A DNA stretch of 64,000 nucleotides from Micromonospora radicis (GCF_003583405.1 NZ_QXEC01000020.1:1-64000), one strand, 5' to 3'. Counted from the first letter of the stretch, positions 1-9,574 are shown. Translations and numbers: made by a program. The notes: a model not told the origin generated them from the sequence alone.

Positions 1-48
1 GCCACCGGCCAGCCCACCACCAGGTCCCTGATCCCCTACGACCACTGA
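1..48 (+). CDS. 3' end of an unidentified protein (partial)
   Basis: Frame 1 is open from the first base and reads to a TGA at 46-48, giving the tail ATGQPTTRSLIPYDH. It is convergent with the proteasome activator gene, 21 bp away, which fits a normal gene end. Fifteen residues are too few to name a family. Confidence 0.4.
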   Translation, partial: ATGQPTTRSLIPYDH

Positions 49-69
49 CCAGACTTCGGACTTACTCGT

Positions 70-666
70 CTAGAGGTACTGGCCGGTGCTGTGTCCCTCG
101 CCACCGGCGCCCTGGCCAAGGCCGGGCATTCCCGGCAGCGCCGCGCCCGCCGGCCCGCTGGGCAGCGCCTGCCGACCGGAACGCATCTGCTCCAGCTGGA
201 CCCGGGCCGCCATCTGCTGGGCGACCAGGGCGGCCTGGATGCCGTGGAACAGCCCCTCCAACCAGCCGACCAGCTGGGCGTGCGCGATCCGCAGCTCACC
301 CTCGGTGGGCGCCTGGTCCTCGGCGAACGGCAGGGAGAGCCGTTCCAACTCCTCGCGGAGCTCCGGGGCGAGGCCCTCCTTCAGCTCGACGATCGACCGC
401 TCGTGGATCTCCCGCATCCGGTGCCGGCTGGCGTCGTCCAACGGAGCTGCCTTGACCTCCTCCAGCAGCTGTTTGATCATGCTGCCGATCCGCATCACCT
501 TGGCCGGCTGTTCGACCAGGCGCGACGGATCCTCTCCCGGCCCGTCGTCGGTCTGCACGGTGCCGACCGGTCGGCCGTCCGGGCCGACCACCACCACCGT
601 GCCGGAGTGCCCGGTGCCGTCCTGGCCAGGCTCGTCATTCTGTCCAACGGAGCGCGCTTCGGTCAT
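70..666 (-). CDS. bpa: Bacterial proteasome activator Bpa (PafE)
   Basis: ATP-independent activator of the actinobacterial 20S proteasome (DUF2587 family, 198 aa). Family knowledge: it forms a dodecameric ring of helical bundles that docks on the proteasome alpha ring and admits unfolded proteins without ATP. Seen here: an acidic, disordered N-terminus, a helical core (about residues 45-165) and the diagnostic C-terminal GQYL, the HbYX-like tail that inserts into proteasome pockets. An ATG nine bases upstream (675) is an alternative start; neither has a strong ribosome binding site. No proteasome core gene lies in the window, so the partner is encoded elsewhere. Confidence 0.93.
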   Translation of the reverse strand: MTEARSVGQNDEPGQDGTGHSGTVVVVGPDGRPVGTVQTDDGPGEDPSRLVEQPAKVMRIGSMIKQLLEEVKAAPLDDASRHRMREIHERSIVELKEGLAPELREELERLSLPFAEDQAPTEGELRIAHAQLVGWLEGLFHGIQAALVAQQMAARVQLEQMRSGRQALPSGPAGAALPGMPGLGQGAGGEGHSTGQYL

Positions 667-783
667 GGCACCCATCTTTACCCAGCCGTCGTGGTCACCG
701 CCCGCCGGCCCGGCCACTCGGGCCGGCGTACCTCACCTCCGGCTCCGGTCAGCCCGGGCTCCTCGACCGGCGACACATCGCGC

Positions 784-789
784 TACCGT
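784..789 (+). promoter_or_regulatory. -10 element of a leaderless promoter (TACCGT)
   Basis: TACCGT ends 6 nt before the ATG at 796 and there is no Shine-Dalgarno sequence. This is the spacing expected if transcription starts on the initiation codon. Confidence 0.6.
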
Positions 790-795
790 CGGCCG

Positions 796-1593
796 ATGTC
801 CCACGACCCTCGGGCGGTGCTGACCCGGCCCGCGCCGCCGCCGGACCTGACCGTCGGCTACGGCGAGCACCCGGACCAACTCGCCGATCTGCGCCGCCCG
901 GTCGGCACCGCGCCGTCCCGACCGCTGGTGATCGTGGTGCACGGTGGTTTCTGGCGGGCCGAGTACGACCGGCGGCACACCGATCCGCTGGCCGATGCCC
1001 TGGCCGCGCTCGGCTACCCGGTCGCCCAGCTGGAGTACCGCCGGACCGGCCAGCCGGGTGGCGGCTGGCCGGGCACGCTGACCGACGTACGGGACGGGGT
1101 GGCCGCGCTGCCCCGGTTGGCCGCCGCCGCACTGCCCGGTCGGGTCGCGCCGACGCCGCCGATCCTGGTCGGCCACTCCGCAGGCGGTCACCTCGCACTG
1201 CACGCGGCGGCGCACGCCCCGGACCGGGTGGCCGGGGTGCTCGCCCTCGCCCCGGTCGCCGACCTCGCCGAGGCGTACCGGCTGGACCTGGACTCGGGCG
1301 CGGTGGCGGCGCTGCTGGGTGGCGGTCCGGCCGAGGTGCCCGAGCGGTACCGGGCGGCGGACCCCCGCGCCGTGGTACCCCTCCCAACACGGACGGTAGT
1401 GATTCACGGCACCTTGGATCAGCAGGTGCCGGTCGCGCTGAGCAGGCAGTACGTGGCCGCAGCGCAGGCCGCGGGGGGCGATATGCGCCTTGTCGAGCTG
1501 CCAGACTGCGAACATTTCGGGCTCATCGACCCCGAGTCCAGGGCCTGGCCGAAGGTAACCGCCACGTTGCGGTCTCTGCACGAAGATCATTAG
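796..1593 (+). CDS. Alpha/beta hydrolase (esterase/kynurenine formamidase-like)
   Basis: Cytoplasmic alpha/beta hydrolase of 265 aa. An oxyanion-hole HGGFW motif (residues about 46-50) and a nucleophile elbow GHSAGG (about 131-136) are visible. IHGTLDQQVP near residue 205 supplies the acid and CEHFGLID near the end supplies the catalytic histidine. HGGFW plus GHSAGG is typical of the BD-FAE/kynurenine-formamidase-like group; the substrate cannot be told from sequence. The ATG at 796 is chosen because a TACCGT -10 element sits 6 nt upstream, implying a leaderless mRNA. The neighbouring lipoprotein gene follows after 80 bp with its own ribosome binding site. Confidence 0.85.
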   Translation: MSHDPRAVLTRPAPPPDLTVGYGEHPDQLADLRRPVGTAPSRPLVIVVHGGFWRAEYDRRHTDPLADALAALGYPVAQLEYRRTGQPGGGWPGTLTDVRDGVAALPRLAAAALPGRVAPTPPILVGHSAGGHLALHAAAHAPDRVAGVLALAPVADLAEAYRLDLDSGAVAALLGGGPAEVPERYRAADPRAVVPLPTRTVVIHGTLDQQVPVALSRQYVAAAQAAGGDMRLVELPDCEHFGLIDPESRAWPKVTATLRSLHEDH

Positions 1594-1673
1594 CCATTGA
1601 CGCAGCGTCGCGGAGCAGGTAGAACGCCGGTGGGGCGGGAGGCCGCTCCTGGCAACGCTTCGAAGGGAACCCG

Positions 1674-2870
1674 GTGTCGCAGATGAACCGTAGGCGGGCA
1701 CTCCAGCTGCTGGCCGCGCTCGGTACGGGCGGACTCGTCGCCGGGTGCGGCTCCGACACCGAGGAGGGGCCCAGCACAGGACGCCCGGTCAAGATCGGGC
1801 TCATCGCACCGCAGTCCGGTCCGGGCAAGGCCGTCGGCGACGAACTCCACAACGGCTTCCAGCTCTACCTCGACCTGAGCGACGGAAACCTCGGCGGCCA
1901 CCCGGTCGAACTGCTCGTCGCCGACGAGGGAGACAGCGTCAAGAGCGGCCAGGCCGCCGTGGACGGACTACTCAAGCAGGGCGTGCTGGCACTCACCGGA
2001 GTGGCCAGCTCGTCGGTGATGTTCGGCATCCGGGACGTCATCGAGCAGGCCCGGGTGCCGCTGATCGGTTCGAACGCCTCCCCCACCAGCCTGCAGAGCG
2101 TCGTCTACATCTGGCGCACCTCGTACGTGCTCGACGAGGCGGGGCGGGCCCTCGGCCGCTACCTCAGGGACGAGCTGGGGGCCACCGACCGGGTCGCGAT
2201 CATCATGCCCGACTCGGCCGTCGGCGGCGACGACGTGCTGCGCGGCTTCCGGCAGGAGTTCGGCGAGTCCGACCCGCGAATCGCCGACCCGGTGACCTGG
2301 ACGTCCAACACCCCCAACCCCGGCAAGGGCACCTACGTCTCGGCCATCGGCCAGGCGCTCAGCCGCAACCCGTCGGTGGTCTTCTGCTTCTACTCGGGCA
2401 CAGCGGCGGCGGAGTTCGTCATGCAGCTGCGCGACGCCGGTTTCCGGGGCGCCATCTACGCCCCCGGCTTCCTCACCGAGGGCACCGTGCTGGAGAGCAT
2501 CCGCCCGGCGAACGACGCGCTCGGCATCCGTACCGCCTTGAACTACTCCGCCGACCTGAACAACGCGGCCAACCGGCGGTTCGCCTCGGCGTACCGCAAG
2601 AAGCACAGCGCCTCGCCGACCACGTACGCGATGGCCTCGTACGACGCGGCCAAGGTGCTCGACCAGGCGATCCGGCTCGCTGGCCAGGACCCCACCCCGC
2701 AGCAGGTCAACCTGGCGCTCGGGCGGATCGGCCAGATCGACAGCCCGCGCGGCGCGTGGCAGTTCAACCAGCCGCGCACCCCACAGCAGAAGTGGTACCT
2801 GCGCGAGGTGCAGCGCGACGGCCAGGTGCTGTCGAACGTACTGGTCAACGAGCTGGCCACGCTGGGCTGA
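1674..2870 (+). CDS. ABC transporter substrate-binding lipoprotein, branched-chain amino acid type
   Basis: A 398-aa periplasmic-binding-protein type I (Leu/Ile/Val-binding, Peripla_BP_6) lipoprotein. The N-terminus has an RRR patch, a hydrophobic stretch and the lipobox LVAGC (Cys about residue 25), so it should be exported and lipid-anchored. The mature protein starts KIGLIAPQSGPG, the usual first strand of this fold. The GTG start at 1674 is preceded by GAAGGGA at good spacing; an ATG nine bases downstream is possible. No permease or ATPase genes are adjacent, so it is an orphan binding protein: either it serves a distant transporter or it is a sensor. The ligand is unknown. Confidence 0.88.
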   Translation: MSQMNRRRALQLLAALGTGGLVAGCGSDTEEGPSTGRPVKIGLIAPQSGPGKAVGDELHNGFQLYLDLSDGNLGGHPVELLVADEGDSVKSGQAAVDGLLKQGVLALTGVASSSVMFGIRDVIEQARVPLIGSNASPTSLQSVVYIWRTSYVLDEAGRALGRYLRDELGATDRVAIIMPDSAVGGDDVLRGFRQEFGESDPRIADPVTWTSNTPNPGKGTYVSAIGQALSRNPSVVFCFYSGTAAAEFVMQLRDAGFRGAIYAPGFLTEGTVLESIRPANDALGIRTALNYSADLNNAANRRFASAYRKKHSASPTTYAMASYDAAKVLDQAIRLAGQDPTPQQVNLALGRIGQIDSPRGAWQFNQPRTPQQKWYLREVQRDGQVLSNVLVNELATLG

Positions 2871-2885
2871 ACGGCCACGACGGAG

Positions 2886-2909
2886 AAGGGGCCGGTGACC
2901 CGGCCCCTT
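2886..2909. terminator. Intrinsic terminator between convergent genes
   Basis: A perfect 10-bp stem (arm AAGGGGCCGG) with a TGAC loop and a short T run on the + side. It sits between the lipoprotein gene and the converging ddaH gene and can serve both. Confidence 0.7.
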
Positions 2910-2958
2910 TCGTCGTACCGCCAGCGGTTGGCCGGTACCGGTCGCGCCCCGCAGCGGC

Positions 2959-3783
2959 TCAGCGCCGCAGCTCGGCGATGCAGCACTTCACGCTGCCGCC
3001 GCCCTTCTTGAGCTCGGCCAGCTCCACCGGCACCGGCGTGTAGCCGGCGGCCTTGAGCCGGCCGGCGAGCCGGGTCGCCTCGCTGTTGAGCACCACGTTG
3101 GCGCCGTCGCTGACCAGATTCAGCCCGAAGGCGAGGGCGTCGGAGTCGTCGGCCAGCACCGCGTCCGGGAAGAGCTGGCCGAGCACCCGTTGGCTGGCCG
3201 TGGAGAAGGCGCCCGGGTAGTAGACGACGTTGCCGTCGTCGATCGAGGCGAGCGCCACGTCGAGGTGGTAGAAGCGCGGGTCGACCAGCCGCAGCGAGAC
3301 CACCGGCCGGTCCAGCGCCTCCTGCGCCTCGGCATGCGCGGGCAGCTCGGTGCGGAACCCGTACCCGGCCAGGATCAGCCCGCCGTGCGCCTCGGGCAGG
3401 TACGCGAAGTCGCCCTCGCCCTCGTTCGTCTCGTTCGGCGCGATGAACCGCCAGCCCTGCGACTCGTAGAAGGCCCGGTGCGCCGCCGCCTCGTCGGTCC
3501 GCTGGTGGTGCTTGAACCGGGCACCGTAGACCGTCCCGTCCACCACGAACGCGCCGTTGGCGGCGAAGACCATGTCCGGCAGGCCGGGCTCGGGAGCCAG
3601 CAGGTGCACCTCGTGGCCGAGGCCGACCAGGGTCTCCCGCAGGCGGTCCCACTGCTTGACCGCCAACTCCGGGTCGACCGGGGCGGTCACGTCCATCCAC
3701 GGGTTGATCGCGTACTCGACCGCGAAGTACTCGGGCGAGCACATGAGATATGTCCGCTTTCGCGGCACTCGCTGCTGGTTCAC
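2959..3783 (-). CDS. ddaH: Dimethylargininase (DDAH), amidinotransferase fold
   Basis: Hydrolyses N-omega,N-omega-dimethylarginine to citrulline and dimethylamine (EC 3.5.3.18) or acts on a related guanidino substrate. Visible family motifs are PDMVFAANGA, NEGEGDFAYL, FYHLDVALA (catalytic His region) and the C-terminal GGGSVKCCI, where the cysteine is the nucleophile; about 274 aa, normal for the family. The GTG at 3783 (VNQQRVPRKR) is preferred: the farther ATG at 3852 would overlap the start of the divergent regulator and leave no promoter. A TACCCT element lies 8 nt upstream. Divergence from an Lrp-type gene matches the M. tuberculosis Rv2323c/Rv2324 pair, but the rocD genes that follow there are absent here. 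Confidence 0.85.
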   Translation of the reverse strand: MNQQRVPRKRTYLMCSPEYFAVEYAINPWMDVTAPVDPELAVKQWDRLRETLVGLGHEVHLLAPEPGLPDMVFAANGAFVVDGTVYGARFKHHQRTDEAAAHRAFYESQGWRFIAPNETNEGEGDFAYLPEAHGGLILAGYGFRTELPAHAEAQEALDRPVVSLRLVDPRFYHLDVALASIDDGNVVYYPGAFSTASQRVLGQLFPDAVLADDSDALAFGLNLVSDGANVVLNSEATRLAGRLKAAGYTPVPVELAELKKGGGSVKCCIAELRR

Positions 3784-3851
3784 GGTCACCAAGGGTAGGT
3801 AGGCTCGAACTTCAGTAACAGCTACAACCATTGCTTCCCTGAGGCGGAACA

Positions 3852-4310
3852 TTGCAGATCGACGCGGTTGACCAGCGAATCATTGCGTTGCTTGTCGCGG
3901 ACGCCCGCGCCTCGTACGCGGACATCGGAACCCGAGTGTCACTCTCCGCTCCGGCGGTCAAGCGTCGGGTGGACCGGCTGCGCTCCGCCGGGGTCATCCG
4001 GGGATTCACCGCCGTCGTCGACCCGGCATCGGTCGGCTGGACCACCGAGGCGTTCGTCGAGCTGTTCTGCGCCGGCCGGACCACACCGGCCCAGCTCGGT
4101 GCCGCCGTACGACGCCACCCGGAGGTGGTCGGGGCGTACACCGTCTCCGGGGAGGCCGACGCCCTCGTCCACCTGCGCGCCGCCGACATCGCCCACCTGG
4201 AGGACGCGCTGGAACGGCTCCGGGCGGAGTCGTTCGTGACCTCCAGCCGGAGCACCATCGTGCTCTCCCGCCTGGTCGAGTCCCCCGGCGTGGGGCCGTC
4301 CGTCCGCTGA
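3852..4310 (+). CDS. Lrp/AsnC family transcriptional regulator
   Basis: A 152-aa feast/famine regulator. The N-terminal AsnC-type helix-turn-helix covers residues 1-60 (DAVDQRIIALLVADARAS, then the recognition helix around SAPAVKRRVDRL) and a RAM ligand-binding domain covers about 65-145. The TTG start is supported by GAGGCGG 5-6 nt upstream. It is divergent from the dimethylargininase gene, so it probably controls that gene in response to an amino acid such as arginine, as predicted for other ddaH-lrp pairs. The 68-bp intergenic space would hold its operator; I saw no clean palindrome there. Confidence 0.88.
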   Translation: MQIDAVDQRIIALLVADARASYADIGTRVSLSAPAVKRRVDRLRSAGVIRGFTAVVDPASVGWTTEAFVELFCAGRTTPAQLGAAVRRHPEVVGAYTVSGEADALVHLRAADIAHLEDALERLRAESFVTSSRSTIVLSRLVESPGVGPSVR

Positions 4311-4380
4311 GCCGGCATCCGGTAGCGAGAACCTCGCTCGCGTACCGGAACCGGGCGGGGCAGCCGCGCGTCGTACTGCC

Positions 4381-6279
4381 ATGACCCGGGGGATCAAGAC
4401 TGCCGTGGCCGGCAGCACGCTGGTCACGCTGGCCGTGCTCGCCGGCAGCACACCCGCACCATCGCCGGGCCGGCCGTCCGCCCCGGCGATGGTGCCGGCG
4501 GCCGCCCTGGTCCCGTTCGACTCCTGCGCCGACGCGCTCGCCGAGTTGCGCGCCGCGGCCCGCGCGTCGGTCGGCCCGTACGGCTTCGGCGACCAGGCGG
4601 TGCTGCGCGCCACCGTCGCCGCGGAAGGGGCCCGGAGTGTCGCCGGTGCCGGCGCGGCGCCGGAGGCCGCACCGGCGTACTCCACGACCAACAACCACGA
4701 GGCCGGCGCGGACGAGCCGGACCTGGTCAAGACCGACGGGCGACGGATCGTCACGGTCACCGCCGGGGTGCTGCGGGTGGTCGACCCGGTCAGCCGCCAG
4801 ATCATCGGCCAGGTCGACCTCCCCGGCGCGGAGCCGGAACACCGGTGGGCCACGTACCGTCTGCTGCTGCGCGGCGACCGGGCGCTGGTGCTCGCCGACG
4901 ACGACGTCACGATCATGGCCGGTGAGTGGGCCGGGCCGGCCTCGACGGCCGACGAGGCCCGGTTGCTCCTGGTCGACCTCACCGGTCCACCCCGGGTCAC
5001 CGGCACGTACCGGATCCGGGGTCGCACGCTCGACGCCCGGTTGACCGGCGACACCGTCCGGGTGGTGGTCCGCACGACACCCCGCCTGCCGTTCCCGGTC
5101 GACGCCGACGGCAGCGACCGGGCGCGAACCCGACAGCACCGCACCGTCATCGACCAGGCCGGGATAGCCGCCTGGCTGCCGGAGTACGAGTGGACGGCCG
5201 ACGACGAACGGCACACCGGCCGACTCGGTTGTGACCGCCTGAGCCGCCCGGATCGGATGACCGGCAGCGCGCTGCTCACCGTGCTCAGCTTCGACCTCAC
5301 CGCCGACCGGCTCGGCGACGGCGACCCGGTCGGCGTCGCCGCCGACGCGAGCACGGTCTACGGCACGGCGACCAGCCTCTACCTCGCCGGGCAGCGACCA
5401 CCGGCCGGCACACCGCGCTGGCGGCCCGACACGGCCGAGCAGGTCACCGAGATCTACCAGTTCGACACCGGCTCGTCGGGCCGCCCCCGCTATCTGGCCG
5501 GCGGCTCCGTGCCGGGCTGGCTGATCAACCAGTACGCGCTCTCCGAATGGGACGGTCACCTGCGGGTGGCCACCACCACCGGCGACGGATGGGGTCAGGG
5601 CCGCGGCTCCGAGTCGACCGTCCGCGTGCTGCGTAACGCGGGCGGATCACTGGTGCCGGTCGGCGCCGTCGGTGGCCTGGGTCGGGGCGAACGGATCTAC
5701 GCGGTGCGGTACCTCGGGCCGATCGCGTACGTGGTCACCTTCCGGCAGACCGACCCGCTCTACTCCCTCGACCTGACCGACCCGACGAAACCCGTGGTCA
5801 CCGGCGAGCTGAAGATCACCGGATACTCCGCGTACCTGCACCCGCTGCCCGACGGGCGACTGCTCGGCGTGGGGCAGGAGGCCGACGGGCAGGGCCGTAC
5901 CGAGGGCGTACAGGTGTCCCTCTTCGACGTCCGTGACCCGGCCCGGCCGCACCGACTCGACCAGTGGCACCTGCCGCACGGATGGTCCAGCGCCGAGCAC
6001 GACCCGCACGCCTTCCTCTACCGCCCGGACACCGGACTGGTGGCGCTGCCGGTCGGCACCGGCCTGCGGCTGTTGCGCGTCAACGACGACAAGATCAGCG
6101 AGATCGGGCAGGTCACCCACCCCTCGGTGGTACGCGAGGCCGCCCGACGTGCCTGGCTCGGTCCGTCCGTACGCCGGTCCCTGGTGATCGGGGACGTGCT
6201 CTGGACCGTCTCCGAGGCCGGCCTTCGGGCCACCGATCCCGCCACCGCCCGAAGCCTCGGCTGGATCCCTACGACCTGA
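4381..6279 (+). CDS. Secreted protein with C-terminal beta-propeller domain (COG4880-type)
   Basis: A 632-aa exported protein. The N-terminus (MTRGIKTAVAGSTLVTL...) is a short signal-like segment followed by an Ala/Pro linker. The core begins with the family hallmark STTNNHEAGADEPDLVKTDG (residues about 101-120), the entry to a beta-propeller of the Beta_propel family. Repeated strands with GxRVLV/DVRDP-like units follow to the C-terminus, as in a calcium-linked WD40-like propeller. Its role is not known in any characterised member I can name; it is probably a cell-surface or extracellular binding or enzymatic scaffold. No clear Shine-Dalgarno precedes the ATG. Confidence 0.8.
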   Translation: MTRGIKTAVAGSTLVTLAVLAGSTPAPSPGRPSAPAMVPAAALVPFDSCADALAELRAAARASVGPYGFGDQAVLRATVAAEGARSVAGAGAAPEAAPAYSTTNNHEAGADEPDLVKTDGRRIVTVTAGVLRVVDPVSRQIIGQVDLPGAEPEHRWATYRLLLRGDRALVLADDDVTIMAGEWAGPASTADEARLLLVDLTGPPRVTGTYRIRGRTLDARLTGDTVRVVVRTTPRLPFPVDADGSDRARTRQHRTVIDQAGIAAWLPEYEWTADDERHTGRLGCDRLSRPDRMTGSALLTVLSFDLTADRLGDGDPVGVAADASTVYGTATSLYLAGQRPPAGTPRWRPDTAEQVTEIYQFDTGSSGRPRYLAGGSVPGWLINQYALSEWDGHLRVATTTGDGWGQGRGSESTVRVLRNAGGSLVPVGAVGGLGRGERIYAVRYLGPIAYVVTFRQTDPLYSLDLTDPTKPVVTGELKITGYSAYLHPLPDGRLLGVGQEADGQGRTEGVQVSLFDVRDPARPHRLDQWHLPHGWSSAEHDPHAFLYRPDTGLVALPVGTGLRLLRVNDDKISEIGQVTHPSVVREAARRAWLGPSVRRSLVIGDVLWTVSEAGLRATDPATARSLGWIPTT

Positions 6280-6292
6280 ATCTCCCTCCCCC

Positions 6293-6335
6293 GCGGGTGG
6301 GGCCCGGTTTCTCGGGGTTTCCGGGCCCCACCCGC
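6293..6335. terminator. Bidirectional terminator hairpin
   Basis: Perfect 15-bp GC-rich stem (arm GCGGGTGGGGCCCGG) with a 13-nt loop, lying between the convergent beta-propeller and TY-chap genes. Confidence 0.75.
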
Positions 6336-6346
6336 CCACACCACGC

Positions 6347-7426
6347 TCACAGGTACATGCCGGTGCGGTGCTCACCCCGCCCCGGCTTGTCCCCCTCGCC
6401 GAAGAACCGCTTGCCGCCGAACTCGCCGTGCAGCCGGTCGTCCAACTCGTCCGCGAGGCCGGTCATCACCTGCACGGCCAGCATCAGGTGGGTGGGTTGG
6501 AAGTTGCGGCCGAAGACCGGGATGGAGGCCCACACCGTGTCGTCGGCGCAGTAGAGCCGCCCGATCGGCATCCGGTTGGTCAGCTCGGAGAGTTTGACGT
6601 ACAGCCGCTCGGTGGGCTCGACCTCGGTGAGCACCGGCGAGAAGACGTCGACCAACGGCGGGTTGTCCCGGACCCGGACGAAGACCATCGCCGAACCGGC
6701 CCGGATGTTGATGTCCCCGTCGGAGTCGACGTGCACCCGGTCGGAGTCCGACTTGAGCATGGTCGAGACGACCGTCCGGACCCGCTCGGCCAACTCCAGC
6801 ACCTCGGTCTCCGCGCCGGGTTCACCGCCGCCGGCCAGCGCCTCCGCCAGTTCCGTCTCGATCTCCCGGCCCGGACCGAACTCGTTGCGCGCGGTGCCGA
6901 GCGGCTCGCCGGCCAGCGGCTCGCCGTCGCCGTCCTCGATCAGGTAGACCAGGAACGCCGGGTGTGGGGCGCCGTAGATGTCCCGGAGGGTACGCGAGAG
7001 CAGGGCGGCCAGCCGGTTGGCTTCGCTCGCCGCGCAGTGCAGCCCGAACTGCTCGCCGGAGCCCTCCACCACGCCCGGCGGTGACCAACCCAGCGCGACC
7101 ATGTCGGCCACCGCCGCCCGATCCAACCGGTACCCCGCCGGCAGCGTCGCGTTGCCCACCGCCTGGGCGGCCAGCCGGTTGTCCGTTTCGACGTCCACAC
7201 CGACGGAGTAGACGGCGTCGTCGGTGCCGGAGGCGGTCGGGTCGAGAGTCAGCTCCACGTGCGCTCCCGGCGGCAGGGTCGCCAGTCGGTCGGCCAGGGC
7301 CCGGGCGAACTCCCGCCACGCCTGGGTCACCTTCGCCCGCAGGTCGGCCGTGCTCGGCTCGTCGAGCAGGATCGACTCGTGGTGCCCCGGCGCGCCGGGC
7401 GGCGCCGAGGGGTGGTCTGCCGTCAT
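6347..7426 (-). CDS. YbjN/TY-chap domain protein (putative secretion-type chaperone)
   Basis: A 359-aa cytoplasmic protein. It has an N-terminal uncharacterised actinobacterial region (about 20-170) and a C-terminal YbjN/CesT-like alpha-beta domain (about 225-340) with the pattern VHVDSDGDINIRAGSAMVFVRV...NPPLVDVFSPVLTEV. Such T3SS-chaperone-like domains bind peptides and are common, poorly characterised actinobacterial proteins. The ATG at 7426 has GGAGGCGATC directly upstream. Unusual: the protein ends TGMYL, so its last four residues (GMYL) nearly match the GQYL proteasome-docking tail of Bpa at the window start. Whether this tail is functional is untested. Confidence 0.75.
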   Translation of the reverse strand: MTADHPSAPPGAPGHHESILLDEPSTADLRAKVTQAWREFARALADRLATLPPGAHVELTLDPTASGTDDAVYSVGVDVETDNRLAAQAVGNATLPAGYRLDRAAVADMVALGWSPPGVVEGSGEQFGLHCAASEANRLAALLSRTLRDIYGAPHPAFLVYLIEDGDGEPLAGEPLGTARNEFGPGREIETELAEALAGGGEPGAETEVLELAERVRTVVSTMLKSDSDRVHVDSDGDINIRAGSAMVFVRVRDNPPLVDVFSPVLTEVEPTERLYVKLSELTNRMPIGRLYCADDTVWASIPVFGRNFQPTHLMLAVQVMTGLADELDDRLHGEFGGKRFFGEGDKPGRGEHRTGMYL

Positions 7427-7517
7427 GATCGCCTCCGTCCGTTCCGGCCACCCTACCCAGCCGACCGTCGTGGCGGATCAGCCCGGACCGTGATCGGACA
7501 ACCCCTCCTGGTACCGG

Positions 7518-7771
7518 TCAGTCGGGGCTGCGGTCAGCACCGAGTTCGACCGGCCAACTGCCGGCCAGTTCGGCCAGCCGGGCGGCGGCCACCAGCGGAT
7601 CGGCGCCCCGACCCACGGCCAGACCGAGCAGGTACGCGGTGACCGGGGCGCCCGGCCGGACGACCTGGTGGGCGACGTCCCGGGCCAGGCCCAACACGGC
7701 CGTCACCGGCACCTCGGCCGGCTCGATCCCCAGTTCGGCACAGGCCGCCGTGACCCAGTCGTCCAGCACCG

Positions 7772-7775
<4 letters not shown>
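7518..7775 (-). CDS. DUF6457 domain protein, molybdopterin-guanine dinucleotide associated
   Basis: An 85-aa alpha-helical protein (MTVLDDWVTAACAELGIEP...). It resembles the small DUF6457 proteins found next to or fused with MobA in actinobacteria. Its ATG overlaps the mobA stop codon in an ATGA arrangement, so the two are translationally coupled, pointing to a shared role in Mo-cofactor nucleotide attachment or enzyme loading. No catalytic motif is visible. Confidence 0.75.
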
Positions 7776-8515
<740 letters not shown>

Positions 8516-8521
8516 CGGGTC

Positions 8522-8527
8522 ACCGTA
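8522..8527 (-). promoter_or_regulatory. -10 element of the leaderless mobA promoter
   Basis: On the minus strand TACGGT is followed by 6 nt and the GTG start at 8515. It lies in the 160-bp divergent mobA/fdhD intergenic region. Confidence 0.6.
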
Positions 8528-8674
8528 GCCCCGACCTCCGGGGCACCGGCGGGGTCGCCCGCCCCGGTCCCGCTCGACCCGTATCGGGGTGGGTGACCGG
8601 TACGCCGCCGGGCCGGTCGATCGGGCCGGGTGGGGTGCCGCGCGTCGGTGTCGGCGGCGGGGGAGGATGGACCG

Positions 8675-9529
8675 GTGGGACGGGCTACAGATCGCCGCAC
8701 GGTGCTCCGGGTGGACCTCGACGGCACCGCCGACGGTCGCGCGTCGACCCGTCGGCCGGACACCCTCGCGGTGGAGGAACCGCTGGAGATCCGGGTCGGC
8801 CCGGCCGGACCGACCCGCCGCCGCCCACTCTCCGTGACGATGCGAACTCCCGGCGCCGACCTGGACCTGGCCATCGGATTCCTGTTCACCGAGGGGCTGA
8901 TCCGCGCCACGGACGACGTCGCCACCGCGCAACTGTGCGCCGGTGCGGAGACCCTGAACACCTACAACGTGGTCGACGTGGCGCTGGCGCCGGGAGTGCC
9001 GGAGCCGGCGGCCCGGGCGAGCCGGCAGTTCCACACCACCAGCGCCTGCGGGGTGTGCGGCAAGGAGAGCATCGAGGCGGTGCGGACCCGGTCGCTGTTC
9101 ACGGTGGCCGACGACCCGCTGACGGTGCCCGCCACCGTGCTGGCCGCGCTGCCCGAGCGGCTGCGCGCCGGGCAGCGGGGCTTCGACCGGACCGGCGGGC
9201 TGCACGCGGCGGGCCTGTTCACCGCCGACGGCGAGTTGGTGGTGTTACGGGAGGACGTGGGGCGACACAACGCGGTGGACAAGGTGGTCGGCTGGGCGGT
9301 CCGGGAACGCCGGCTGCCGCTGGCCGGGCATGTGCTGCTCGTCTCCGGACGGGCCAGCTTCGAGCTGACCCAGAAGGCTTGGATGGCCGGCGTGCCGCTG
9401 CTCGCGGCGGTCTCGGCGCCGAGCACCCTGGCCGTCGACCTCGCCGACGAGGCGGGTCTGACCCTGGTGGGTTTCCTGCGCGGCCGGACCATGAACGTCT
9501 ACACCGGCCACCAGCGGGTCACCGGCTGA
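8675..9529 (+). CDS. fdhD: Formate dehydrogenase accessory sulfurtransferase FdhD
   Basis: Delivers sulfur from a cysteine desulfurase to the Mo/W-bis-MGD cofactor of formate dehydrogenase, which is needed for activity. Seen: the SACGVCGKESI motif (catalytic CxxC pair, about residues 131-134) and the conserved TGGLHAAGLF, REDVGRHNAVDKV and SGRASFE motifs. 284 aa from the GTG at 8675, which has GGGAGGA 7 nt upstream. Divergent from mobA, so cofactor guanylylation and sulfuration are encoded side by side. The formate dehydrogenase itself is not in the window. Confidence 0.93.
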   Translation: MGRATDRRTVLRVDLDGTADGRASTRRPDTLAVEEPLEIRVGPAGPTRRRPLSVTMRTPGADLDLAIGFLFTEGLIRATDDVATAQLCAGAETLNTYNVVDVALAPGVPEPAARASRQFHTTSACGVCGKESIEAVRTRSLFTVADDPLTVPATVLAALPERLRAGQRGFDRTGGLHAAGLFTADGELVVLREDVGRHNAVDKVVGWAVRERRLPLAGHVLLVSGRASFELTQKAWMAGVPLLAAVSAPSTLAVDLADEAGLTLVGFLRGRTMNVYTGHQRVTG

Positions 9530-9574
9530 CCAGCGCGCTCAACGGTTCAGCCGCATCCGGAACTGCTCAGCGGG

